NCBI GenBank assembly: GCA_965224755.1
Contig: OZ245061.1
Location: 806,001-870,000, forward strand
Direction: 5' to 3'
Source of the DNA: Hellea sp965224755
GTDB lineage: Bacteria; Pseudomonadota; Alphaproteobacteria; Caulobacterales; Maricaulaceae
Length of the DNA: 64,000 bases
Part shown: in pieces, positions 7,647-14,477 of the stretch
How the letters are laid out: each line of letters starts with the position of its first letter
Position numbering within the stretch: the stretch's first letter is position 1
Notes under the pieces: generated by a model
Told to the model about the DNA's origin: nothing
What the model saw: only the letters and a program-made list of their open reading frames with translations
The model's database searches: none
Position numbers and translations under genes: made by a program

Positions 7647-8366
7647 CTACTCGGCTATCCCGTAAGTCATATTCACCGTTACGCTTAGAGTCTGCTCGCC
7701 TGCCGCGATAGGCGTCGAGGCCTGCGACATTTCCATGGAGCGGGCGGCATAGGCCACGGGTTGTGGGCGAAAATTTCCGCCGGACTCCGACAGCGACATC
7801 AACTTACCGAGTTTCACGCCTGCAGCCTCAGCCATAGCTTGCGCCTTGGCACGGGCTTCGCGGATCGCGTCCTCGCGGGCTTTGTCTTTGGCCGCTTTCG
7901 GGTCTTTTATCGAGAACTGCACGCCGTTGATATTATTAACCCCGGCTTTGACCAGCGCGTCGAGCATGGCCCCGACATTATCCAGATCATAGGTCTTAGC
8001 GGATACCGTATTACGCGCTTCATAGCCGGTTATTTTAGGCGATTGGCGGTTTTGGTAATTATATTTCGGCTGCAAGGAAAGCTGCGAGGTCGTGATGTGT
8101 TTTTTCTCGATCTGCGCGGCTTCGAGTTCTTCAAAAACCCGCGTCATTTTAGTGGCATTGCCAAACATAGCTTCGCGGGCGGTTTTCCCTTGCGTCACCA
8201 CGCCTGCCGTGACGGTCGCCATGTCAGGGGCCATATTGGTTTTGCCTGTGGCCGAGACCTGTATCTGCGCCATCGGAGCATTGCCGCTGGTCACGTAAGT
8301 TGTGCCTGCGGGTTGGCAGGCGGCAAAGGCGAGCGCGGTCATGGCCGAAATAAATGCTGCTTTCAT
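7647..8366 (-). CDS. SIMPL (DUF541, YggE-like) domain lipoprotein
   Basis: The 239-residue protein begins with a lipoprotein signal (MKAAFISAMTALAFAAC). It then shows the YggE/SIMPL pattern: IQVSATGKTNMAPDMATVTAGVV, of which ATG and the repeated V-x-A spacing are typical, and AREDAIREARAKAQAMAEAAGVKLGKL in the C-terminal half. YggE-like proteins are periplasmic and have been linked to oxidative-stress tolerance, but their biochemical role is unknown. The start at 8366 was chosen for its GGAGG ribosome binding site and lipobox; an upstream in-frame ATG lacks both. It diverges from hrcA. Confidence 0.85.
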   Translation of the reverse strand: MKAAFISAMTALAFAACQPAGTTYVTSGNAPMAQIQVSATGKTNMAPDMATVTAGVVTQGKTAREAMFGNATKMTRVFEELEAAQIEKKHITTSQLSLQPKYNYQNRQSPKITGYEARNTVSAKTYDLDNVGAMLDALVKAGVNNINGVQFSIKDPKAAKDKAREDAIREARAKAQAMAEAAGVKLGKLMSLSESGGNFRPQPVAYAARSMEMSQASTPIAAGEQTLSVTVNMTYGIAE

Positions 8367-8452
8367 AATATCCTCCGTTAAGGCGAGACTACCATGTCTC
8401 GCGCGGCCCGACAACGCGTATGAGTCCTTCTGGCTCGGTTTCTCCTTAAACA

Positions 8453-8481
8453 CTTGAACCTTGACCAGATTTCCCCCACAT
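8453..8481 (+). promoter_or_regulatory. Heat-shock sigma32-type promoter of hrcA-grpE
   Basis: CTTGAA (8453-8458) and CCCCACAT (8474-8481), 15 bp apart, match the sigma32 consensus CTTGAA / CCCCATNT. Transcription would start at about 8488, almost on the hrcA ATG at 8491, which has no Shine-Dalgarno. Confidence 0.6.
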
Positions 8482-8490
8482 ATCCCCCTT

Positions 8491-9579
8491 ATGAGTTTCG
8501 TGCCTTACACATTGTCACTCACTGATCTTGATGCCCGTGCACGGGATATTTTTCGGGATATTGTTGAGGCTTATCTGGAGAACGGGCAGCCTGTCGGCTC
8601 GCGCACACTTGCTCTGTCCGGCGGACGGTCGCTCTCTCCGGCAACTATCCGCAATACGATGGCAGATTTGACCCGCTACGGCTTGCTCGACTCGCCGCAT
8701 GTCAGCGCCGGGCGAATTCCCACCCATGCGGGCTTAAGACTGTTTGTTGATGGCCTCTTGGAGATCGGTGATTTGTCCAAAAATGAGCGGCAATCGCTTG
8801 AAGCCCGGCTCGCGGTGGCAGGTCAGGCTCCCGACCAGATGTTGGAACAGGCGTCTGGTATGCTGGCAGGTCTTGCAGGCGGGGCGGGGCTTGTGCTCAC
8901 GCCGTCTATGCCTGCAAAAACAGCCGGGCCGCTAAAACATGTCGAATTTGTCAATCTCGATGAGGCGCAAGCGCTAGTCGTGATGGTTTATGAGGACGGG
9001 CATGTCGAGAACCGCCTCATGCCGCGTCCTGACGGTCTGCTGCCCTCATCATTAGAACGTGCAGGCAATTTTCTCTCGGCCCGGCTCAAAGGCCGCCGCC
9101 TTGATGAAGCGCGGGCGGATATTTTGGCCGAAATTAAGGCCGGACACGCCCAAATTGACACTGCCGCCGCCAATCTCATCAAGCAAGGCCTCGCAAGCTG
9201 GTCAGGAACTGAGAAAAACAGCTCTGAACGGTCATTAATTGTGCGCGGACGCGCTCAGCTCCTTGACAATTTGGAGGCGCAGACCGATTTGGAGCGTATA
9301 CGTTTGTTATTTGAAGATCTGGAACGCAAGGAAGAGCTTATCGCCTTACTTGACAGAGCGGAAACGGCAGACGGGGTTAAGATTTTTATCGGCACGGAAA
9401 ACCCTTTATTTTCCCTGTCGGGAAGTTCTGTGGTCATCGCGCCTTATCGCGATAGTTCGCAGACCATTATCGGGGCGGTCGGCGTGATCGGCCCCACACG
9501 GATTAATTATGCGCGGGTCATTCCGATGGTGGACTATACCGCGCAACTGGTCGGGCAAATGCTCGGCGATAAGAGGTAG
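8491..9579 (+). CDS. hrcA: Heat-inducible transcription repressor HrcA
   Basis: HrcA represses chaperonin operons by binding CIRCE inverted repeats; its folding depends on GroE. The 362-residue protein has the N-terminal winged helix (ARDIFRDIVEAYLENGQPVGSRTL, then LSPATIRNTMADL and the helix-wing motif SPHVSAGRIPTHAGLRLFVD), which is diagnostic. The ATG at 8491 begins MSFVPYTLSLTDLDARARDIF. It has no Shine-Dalgarno, but a sigma32-type promoter ends just upstream, so the message may be leaderless. grpE follows after 8 bp. No CIRCE element was seen upstream. Confidence 0.95.
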   Translation: MSFVPYTLSLTDLDARARDIFRDIVEAYLENGQPVGSRTLALSGGRSLSPATIRNTMADLTRYGLLDSPHVSAGRIPTHAGLRLFVDGLLEIGDLSKNERQSLEARLAVAGQAPDQMLEQASGMLAGLAGGAGLVLTPSMPAKTAGPLKHVEFVNLDEAQALVVMVYEDGHVENRLMPRPDGLLPSSLERAGNFLSARLKGRRLDEARADILAEIKAGHAQIDTAAANLIKQGLASWSGTEKNSSERSLIVRGRAQLLDNLEAQTDLERIRLLFEDLERKEELIALLDRAETADGVKIFIGTENPLFSLSGSSVVIAPYRDSSQTIIGAVGVIGPTRINYARVIPMVDYTAQLVGQMLGDKR

Positions 9580-9587
9580 GATAGAAA

Positions 9588-10262
9588 ATGGCCGGCAAGA
9601 AAATGACAGATAAGAAAAAAGATATCAAAGATATCGACATGAAAGATATGGATCTGGGCGAAGACGGCCTGCCGTCTGATGCTGATCTGGACGCGCTACA
9701 GCGCGCTATTGATATGGAAATGGACGGCATGACCCAACGTGAGGCTGCCACAGAAGATAGCGAAGCCGAAGAGGATAGCGACGCGCAAAAAATTGAGCAG
9801 CTGGAAGCCGAACTCGCCAATATCAAAGACAAAGCCCTGCGCGCTATGGCCGAAGCCGATAATGTCAAGAAACGCGCCGAACGCGAAGTTATCGCCGCCA
9901 AGACTTACGGGATTGAGCGCTTTGCCGTCGATATGCTCTCCGTGCATGACAATCTCTCCCGCGCCCTTCTGACCCTCGACGGTAAGACCAAGGAAGATTT
10001 GGGCAAGAATGCTAAGAACCTGCTGGACGGGATTGAACTGACTGAAAAAGATTTGATCCTCACCTTATCGCGCCACGGTGTGCGGGCTGTGCCGGGCACC
10101 GGCTCAAAATTTGACCCCAATGTGCATCAGGCGGTCGCGCAACTTCCGTCCGATGAAGACAAAGGCAATGTCGCCGTAGTGATGCAAACGGGGTTCACGC
10201 TAGGGGATCGCACGCTGCGCGCGGCAATGGTGGCGGTCAGCACGGGACCGGCGAAAAGTTAG
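9588..10262 (+). CDS. grpE: Nucleotide exchange factor GrpE of the DnaK chaperone
   Basis: GrpE releases ADP from DnaK. The 224-residue protein has an acidic N-terminus rich in Asp, Lys and Met, a long helical region (about 70-130; QLEAELANIKDKALRAMAEA), and the C-terminal beta domain with GSKFDPNVHQAVAQLPSDE and TLRAAMVAVS, which contains the GrpE signature. It follows hrcA in one transcript, with its ribosome binding site overlapping the hrcA stop region. MTDKKKD at residue 6 is a possible alternative start. A palindromic element lies directly after the stop. Confidence 0.96.
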   Translation: MAGKKMTDKKKDIKDIDMKDMDLGEDGLPSDADLDALQRAIDMEMDGMTQREAATEDSEAEEDSDAQKIEQLEAELANIKDKALRAMAEADNVKKRAEREVIAAKTYGIERFAVDMLSVHDNLSRALLTLDGKTKEDLGKNAKNLLDGIELTEKDLILTLSRHGVRAVPGTGSKFDPNVHQAVAQLPSDEDKGNVAVVMQTGFTLGDRTLRAAMVAVSTGPAKS

Positions 10263-10268
10263 CACATA

Positions 10269-10402
10269 ACCTTCTCCCTGAGGGAGAAGGTGCCGCGAAG
10301 CGGCGGATGAGGGGCCACGGCAACATATGTCAGGTTCCGTTTCATTATGCCGTATGCCCCTCACCCGCCCTTCGGGCACCCTCTCCCTCGGGGAGAGGGA
10401 TC
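10269..10402. repeat. Palindromic intergenic element, CTTCTCCCT type
   Basis: Outer arms CCTTCTCCCTGAGGGAGAAGG and CCCTCTCCCTCGGGGAGAGGG are each self-complementary, and the inner GATGAGGGGC pairs with GCCCCTCACC. It lies between grpE and mutM and can fold into a branched structure. Related ctctccct/gatgagg elements are widespread in proteobacterial genomes. Confidence 0.75.
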
Positions 10403-10419
10403 TTAAAATAGGTTGGTAA

Positions 10420-11235
10420 ATGCCGGAACTCCCAGAAGTCGAGACCGTTCGCCGCGGGCTTATCCCCGTCATGGAAGGTTTTGCCTTTACCCGCGTGCAA
10501 CTTAACCGCCCTGATCTACGATTTCCCTTTGCGGAGGGTTTCATAGACCGCGTCCAAGGCCAGACCCTTACCCGCCTCTCCCGCCGCGCGAAATTTTTGC
10601 AAGCTGATCTCTCCTCCGGCGAGCGGCTGTTCATGCATCTGGGCATGTCAGGATGTTTTACCATCGGTCCGCCGCCGCACACTACCAATCCCAAACACGA
10701 CCATGTCATCTTCGAGATGAGCAGCGGCGCGCGGGTAACCTTTAACGATCCCCGCCGTTTCGGCTTTATGGAACTGGTCGGCGCGGGGCAACCTTACCGC
10801 CTCGATGACCTCGGCCCCGAACCTATGGGCAACGGCTTTAACGCGCCTGATTTGCGCCAACGACTCAAAGACAAAAAGAGCAAAATAAAAGCCGCGCTGC
10901 TCGACCAGAAAATCATCGCGGGGCTAGGCAATATCTATGTCTGCGAAGCGCTCTACCGCGCCCGCATATCACCAAAACGCGCGGCGGGGCGGCTAACCAT
11001 CGTCGAAACAGAGAGCCTTGTCACCCATATCAAAGACACGATAGCAGAAGCCATAGAGGCGGGCGGCTCGACCCTGCGCGATTTCGCGAGCGCAGACGGA
11101 GAGCTCGGCTATTTCCAGCACAGTTTCGCCGTCTATGGCCGCGAGGGAGAGTCTTGCGAAATCTGCGCCGCCCCTATCAAGCGCATCAAACAAAGCGGAC
11201 GGAGTAGTTTTTACTGCGCGGAGTGCCAGCGCTAA
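10420..11235 (+). CDS. mutM: Formamidopyrimidine-DNA glycosylase
   Basis: Removes oxidised purines such as 8-oxoguanine and cleaves the abasic site. The 271-residue protein begins MPELPEVETVRRGL, with catalytic Pro2 and Glu3. It contains LDQKIIAGLGNIYVCEALY, the helix-two-turn-helix that grips DNA, and ends in a zinc finger CxxC...CxxC (CEICAAP and YCAECQR). All parts of a functional Fpg are present. It heads the conserved alphaproteobacterial order mutM, enoyl-CoA hydratase, rpsT, dnaA, here interrupted by a GST gene and a WYL regulator. Its 3' end overlaps the convergent GST gene by four bases. Confidence 0.96.
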   Translation: MPELPEVETVRRGLIPVMEGFAFTRVQLNRPDLRFPFAEGFIDRVQGQTLTRLSRRAKFLQADLSSGERLFMHLGMSGCFTIGPPPHTTNPKHDHVIFEMSSGARVTFNDPRRFGFMELVGAGQPYRLDDLGPEPMGNGFNAPDLRQRLKDKKSKIKAALLDQKIIAGLGNIYVCEALYRARISPKRAAGRLTIVETESLVTHIKDTIAEAIEAGGSTLRDFASADGELGYFQHSFAVYGREGESCEICAAPIKRIKQSGRSSFYCAECQR

Positions 11236-11933
11236 CCAAAAGCCGCAGCTTCGACGCGCTTTATATAAGCCATCAGTTTTTCCGAGCCGTCAACATATTG
11301 GCTAAGCGGCGTGACGAAAGTTTTGCCGGCCGTATTGACGAGGAAGGCATAGGCCGTCGCGTCAATCTCGCGGGGTGTGTTATCGAACAGAAAGTCTTTA
11401 TCACCCAATTGCGCTTCGACGGCTTTTAAGTCTGACAGGCCGAGCGCATAGATTTCTGCTTCGCTATGCCGACCGATGCCGTGACCTTGAGCGGCTTTCG
11501 CGATATTCTTGAAAATACCCTTAGTGATAAAACCGCGCATGGGTTTGGGGATCATTCCAAACCATGTCTCGATTATCAGCTCGCGGTGATCGGTTTTAAC
11601 CCAGCGCGGATAGATCATCGCGGCCCAATAATAACGCTCGGCAAACATGACATTAAAAGCATGGGTGATGGCGCGCTGTTGATCGGTTAGCCCCTTGCCC
11701 AAAGGATCGCCATATTTGGATTTTAGATAGGCTATAATCATCTCTGAATCGCCCATCGGCTTGTCTTCATCTATAATGAAAGGCATTTTCTGCTTAGGCG
11801 CTTTACGCGGGTCCATGATTTCATGCGTGTTATGCGGCACCTCTGCGAGCCGCATATAGGTCATCAAGCGCAGGCAAAAAGGACTGGCGTCGCGCGTGCC
11901 GAATTGCGGTTTGAATTTATAAAATTCGATCAT
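11232..11933 (-). CDS. Glutathione S-transferase family protein
   Basis: A 233-residue two-domain protein. The N-terminal thioredoxin-like part includes FCLRLMTYMRLAEVPH, then KMPFIIDEDKPMGDSEMIIAYL, the cis-proline (MPF) and the DSE glutathione-contact motif. The C-terminal helical domain ends with DNTPREIDATAYAFLVNT, where the conserved Asp forms the folding box. The lack of CxxC suggests a transferase rather than a reductase; no substrate can be named. The ATG at 11933 has an AAGGG ribosome binding site; an upstream in-frame ATG is less likely. It diverges from a WYL regulator with a perfect palindrome between them, so it is a candidate target of that regulator. Confidence 0.82.
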   Translation of the reverse strand: MIEFYKFKPQFGTRDASPFCLRLMTYMRLAEVPHNTHEIMDPRKAPKQKMPFIIDEDKPMGDSEMIIAYLKSKYGDPLGKGLTDQQRAITHAFNVMFAERYYWAAMIYPRWVKTDHRELIIETWFGMIPKPMRGFITKGIFKNIAKAAQGHGIGRHSEAEIYALGLSDLKAVEAQLGDKDFLFDNTPREIDATAYAFLVNTAGKTFVTPLSQYVDGSEKLMAYIKRVEAAAFG

Positions 11934-11970
11934 AATATTGCCCTTTTCAAACATCCCTAACACGGCCATG

Positions 11971-11988
11971 CTGACAGCAGTCTGTCAG
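11971..11988. promoter_or_regulatory. Perfect palindrome, probable operator between the GST and WYL regulator genes
   Basis: CTGACAG (11971-11977) and CTGTCAG (11982-11988) are perfect inverted arms separated by CAGT. The site lies in the 69-bp divergent gap, 38 bp before the GST start and 14 bp before the regulator start, as expected for an autoregulatory operator. Confidence 0.55.
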
Positions 11989-12002
11989 GAGTGTCTCCAA
12001 AT

Positions 12003-12740
12003 ATGAAAAAAACTGAACGTCTCTTTCATGTCATTGAGCAACTTCGCGCGGCGCGGCGGCCCATAACCGCCTATCGGCTCGCGGGAGAGCTCGGCGTGTC
12101 AGAGCGCACCATATATAGAGACGTGAAATTGCTAATCGCCCAAGGCTTGCCGATTATGGGCGAAGCGGGGGTGGGGTATGTTTTGGCCCCCGGTTTCACG
12201 GCGCCGCCCTTGCAATTTACGCATGACGAGCTTGATGTGCTCTCAATAGGTCTCCGTATCGCCTTTCGCGAAGGCGATATGCCAATGCGAAAAGCCGCCG
12301 AGAACGCTTTTTCCAAAATCCGGGCCGGGATGAAAGACAGCATAGATTTTGACGCGATTGATCTCTACGCGCCTAGCGGCCCGCCCGCAGCCCTCTCATC
12401 ACTTCTGACACAGGCCCGCCTCGCTATCCGCAATAAATCCGTTATCACTATATCTTATCTCAGCTTGTCAGGCGAGGCCACGCAGCGAGCGCTTAAACCC
12501 ATCGCCCTGCTTTTCTTTCGCGAGGCTACGCTTTTATCCGGCTATTGCGAACTCCGGCAGGATTTTCGGAATTTCCGCCTCGACCGGATAGAGAGCTTTA
12601 ATGACACCGGCGCGCGCTTTACCGCTGAACATTACCGCTTGCGCCGCGCTTATTTCGCAATGATCCGCAAGGAAAAACAAGCCTATAGGTCGCAAGCCCT
12701 CAAAGGGGAACGCCTTGCAAGCCCTCGCCCGGAGGTGTAA
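12003..12740 (+). CDS. YafY-type transcriptional regulator with HTH and WYL domains
   Basis: The 245-residue protein begins with a DeoR-like helix-turn-helix (KKTERLFHVIEQLRAARRPI, then YRLAGELGVSERTIYRDVKLL). A typical YafY middle segment follows (MGEAGVGYVLAPGF and LTHDELD-like FTHDELDVLSIGL). The C-terminal WYL domain covers about residues 130-210 (VITISYLSLSGEATQRALKPIALLFF and then the RLDRI motif). WYL domains sense a ligand, often a nucleotide or nucleic acid. The ATG at 12003 is preferred because AGGAG lies 11 bases upstream; a GTG at 11991 is possible. It probably regulates itself and the divergent GST gene. Confidence 0.85.
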   Translation: MKKTERLFHVIEQLRAARRPITAYRLAGELGVSERTIYRDVKLLIAQGLPIMGEAGVGYVLAPGFTAPPLQFTHDELDVLSIGLRIAFREGDMPMRKAAENAFSKIRAGMKDSIDFDAIDLYAPSGPPAALSSLLTQARLAIRNKSVITISYLSLSGEATQRALKPIALLFFREATLLSGYCELRQDFRNFRLDRIESFNDTGARFTAEHYRLRRAYFAMIRKEKQAYRSQALKGERLASPRPEV

Positions 12741-12770
12741 ACGCCCCCACACATATAGATGGAGTCCCAC

Positions 12771-13547
12771 ATGGGCTATGACATGATTGAACTGACCAAG
12801 GAGGGCGGCGTAGCGACGATCCGGCTTGACCGTCCCAAGGCGCTCAATGCGCTGTGCACGCCGATGATGAAAGAGGTCGCCGATGCGCTGGCTAAGCTGG
12901 AAAAAGACGACGCCATTGGCTGCGTTATCCTGACCGGCTCGGAAAAAGCCTTTGCCGCCGGGGCGGACATCAAAGAGATGGCCGATAATCAATATCTCGA
13001 TATTTATAAAGACGATGTGTTCTCGGCTCATCACCAAGCCATAGAGCGCTTTCGCAAACCTATCATTGCGGCTGTGGCAGGCTATGCCCTCGGCGGGGGC
13101 TGCGAGATTGCCATGATGTGTGATTTCATCATTTGCGCTGATAATGCCAAATTCGGCCAGCCCGAGATCAATCTTGGCGTTATGCCCGGCATGGGCGGCA
13201 CGCAACGCTTAACCCAAGCCGTGGGCAAGGCCAAAGCTATGGATATGTGCCTGACGGGGCGAATGATGGACGCCGAAGAGGCCGAACGCGCCGGGCTTGT
13301 CTCCCGCGTCGTGCCGCTCGACGAATTTATGAGCATAGCACAGGAAGCCGCCGCCAAAATCGCGGCGCAAAGCCAGCCCATTGCGATGATGACCAAAGAG
13401 ACGATTAACGCTTCCTTCGAGATGTCATTAGCTCAGGGTCTACATTTTGAACGCCGCCTGTTCCAATCCATGTTTACCACACAAGACCAAAAAGAAGGCA
13501 TGGCGGCCTTTAGCGAAAAACGAAAGCCGCATTTCAAGAACAAATAA
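12771..13547 (+). CDS. Enoyl-CoA hydratase
   Basis: Hydrates trans-2-enoyl-CoA in beta-oxidation. The 258-residue crotonase-fold protein has the oxyanion-hole motif FAAGADIKEM and the catalytic region GGGCEIAMMCDFIICADNAK followed by FGQPEINLGVMPGMGGTQRL, so both glutamates corresponding to Glu144 and Glu164 of rat crotonase are present. The ATG at 12771 has GGAG seven bases upstream; the in-frame ATG at 12759 has no comparable site. It lies between mutM and rpsT as in many alphaproteobacteria. Confidence 0.92.
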   Translation: MGYDMIELTKEGGVATIRLDRPKALNALCTPMMKEVADALAKLEKDDAIGCVILTGSEKAFAAGADIKEMADNQYLDIYKDDVFSAHHQAIERFRKPIIAAVAGYALGGGCEIAMMCDFIICADNAKFGQPEINLGVMPGMGGTQRLTQAVGKAKAMDMCLTGRMMDAEEAERAGLVSRVVPLDEFMSIAQEAAAKIAAQSQPIAMMTKETINASFEMSLAQGLHFERRLFQSMFTTQDQKEGMAAFSEKRKPHFKNK

Positions 13548-13564
13548 GGGATCTTTATTTCAAT

Positions 13565-13594
13565 ACATAAGCCGTCTTACCCGACGTCTTATGT
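13565..13594. terminator. Hairpin after the enoyl-CoA hydratase gene
   Basis: ACATAAG-C-CGTC (13565 on) and GACG-T-CTTATGT (to 13594) form an imperfect stem 18 bp after the stop codon. No long T run follows, so the terminator role is uncertain. Confidence 0.35.
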
Positions 13595-13602
13595 ATCTCT
13601 GT

Positions 13603-13675
13603 GCCATCCCGCTCCCCCACCCGACCTCCCAATCAGTTTATCCTAGTGGGAGGTCGGGTGGGGGAGCGGGATGGC
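13603..13675. repeat. Palindromic element with perfect 29-bp arms
   Basis: The left arm (13603-13631, starting GCCATCCCGCTCCCCCACCC) and right arm (13647-13675, ending GGGGGAGCGGGATGGC) are perfectly complementary around a 15-bp loop. Perfect arms of this length point to a young or actively maintained element. It lies about 105 bp before rpsT. Confidence 0.88.
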
Positions 13676-13779
13676 AAAGGCTTAAACATGAAAACGCCTG
13701 TTGACGCGTTCAACAGGCAACGTTATAGGCGGCGCTTGAAATTCGAGTCTGTCTTAGGACAGCAAAATCTGAGGAAAAT

Positions 13780-14040
13780 ATGGCGAATACATCATCAGCC
13801 AAAAAAGCGGTTCGCTCTCAGGCCCGCAAAACTGACGTTAACCGCAATCGACGCACGATGGTGCGCGGCAATCTGCGCAAAGTCGAAGATGCAATCACTG
13901 CCGGCGATAAGAAAGCTGCAGCCGAGGCCTTAAAAGCGGCTGAGCCCGCTATGATGCGCGCTGTCGGCAAGGGCGTGTTCCACAAAAACACGGCTTCGCG
14001 TAAAATTTCGCGTCTTAATAAGCGCGTAAAAGCTCTCTAG
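13780..14040 (+). CDS. rpsT: 30S ribosomal protein S20
   Basis: Primary 16S rRNA-binding protein of the small subunit. The 86-residue, lysine- and arginine-rich protein begins MANTSSAKKAVRSQARKT and ends HKNTASRKISRLNKRVKAL, the typical S20 ends; length is normal. GAGGA lies just before the ATG. It directly precedes dnaA, separated by a clear terminator, as in other alphaproteobacteria. Confidence 0.97.
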   Translation: MANTSSAKKAVRSQARKTDVNRNRRTMVRGNLRKVEDAITAGDKKAAAEALKAAEPAMMRAVGKGVFHKNTASRKISRLNKRVKAL

Positions 14041-14064
14041 GCTCTGCTCTTTATCACTTTCTGA

Positions 14065-14092
14065 AAACCCGGACTTGGTTCCGGGTTTTTTT
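14065..14092 (+). terminator. Intrinsic terminator of rpsT
   Basis: AACCCGGA and TCCGGGTT form a stem around CTTGGT, followed directly by a run of Ts. It lies 25 bp after the rpsT stop. Confidence 0.88.
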
Positions 14093-14477
14093 ATGAGATT
14101 TCCTAAATCTACTCATCGCTCGCCTTGGCGTTGAGAAGGTCGCCTATACAGTCAGGTTTTCAACGTAACTTCGAATACTAGAACAGGGCCAACTGCAAAA
14201 ACTTAACAAAATATGAATTTTTTTTAGAGGCTAGTTCTTTGCGGTAGTTACGTTTTTTCCTGTCAACAAAAAATGATATCGACTTTGCGACTCATTGCTG
14301 TTGACGGAGCCGAAAAGAGTCGGTTTATAGAGGGGGTCAGCAGGGCTGTTAGGGCGCAACTGTTGACAAGGGGAAACCTGCTTATGCGTGATCTTTGCAT
14401 AGGTAGTATCCATAAATTGTTATTATATATCAATGGCTTATGCGTTTAAGCCTGCTGGGAAAGTGCGGAGTAATTCC
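14093..14477 (+). promoter_or_regulatory. dnaA upstream region
   Basis: The heptamer TGTTGAC occurs at 14299-14305 and 14361-14367, and inverted near 14261-14267. TTGACA at 14363 could be a -35 box but no convincing -10 box follows at normal spacing. Two GANTC sites occur, GACTC at 14289-14293 and GAGTC at 14317-14321, the target of the CcrM methylase that times dnaA expression in Caulobacter. No perfect DnaA box (TTATCCACA) was seen, so an origin is not supported here. Confidence 0.5.

Noticed and set aside
8367..8490. CIRCE element upstream of hrcA
   Set aside because: No TTAGCACTC-N9-GAGTGCTAA-like repeat is present.
12534..13205. 223-residue minus-strand frame opposite the WYL regulator and enoyl-CoA hydratase genes
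   Set aside because: It runs antisense across two well-supported genes and their gap and resembles no protein family.
14093..14477. Replication origin next to dnaA
   Set aside because: No perfect DnaA boxes or AT-rich unwinding repeats were seen; in alphaproteobacteria the origin often lies away from dnaA.
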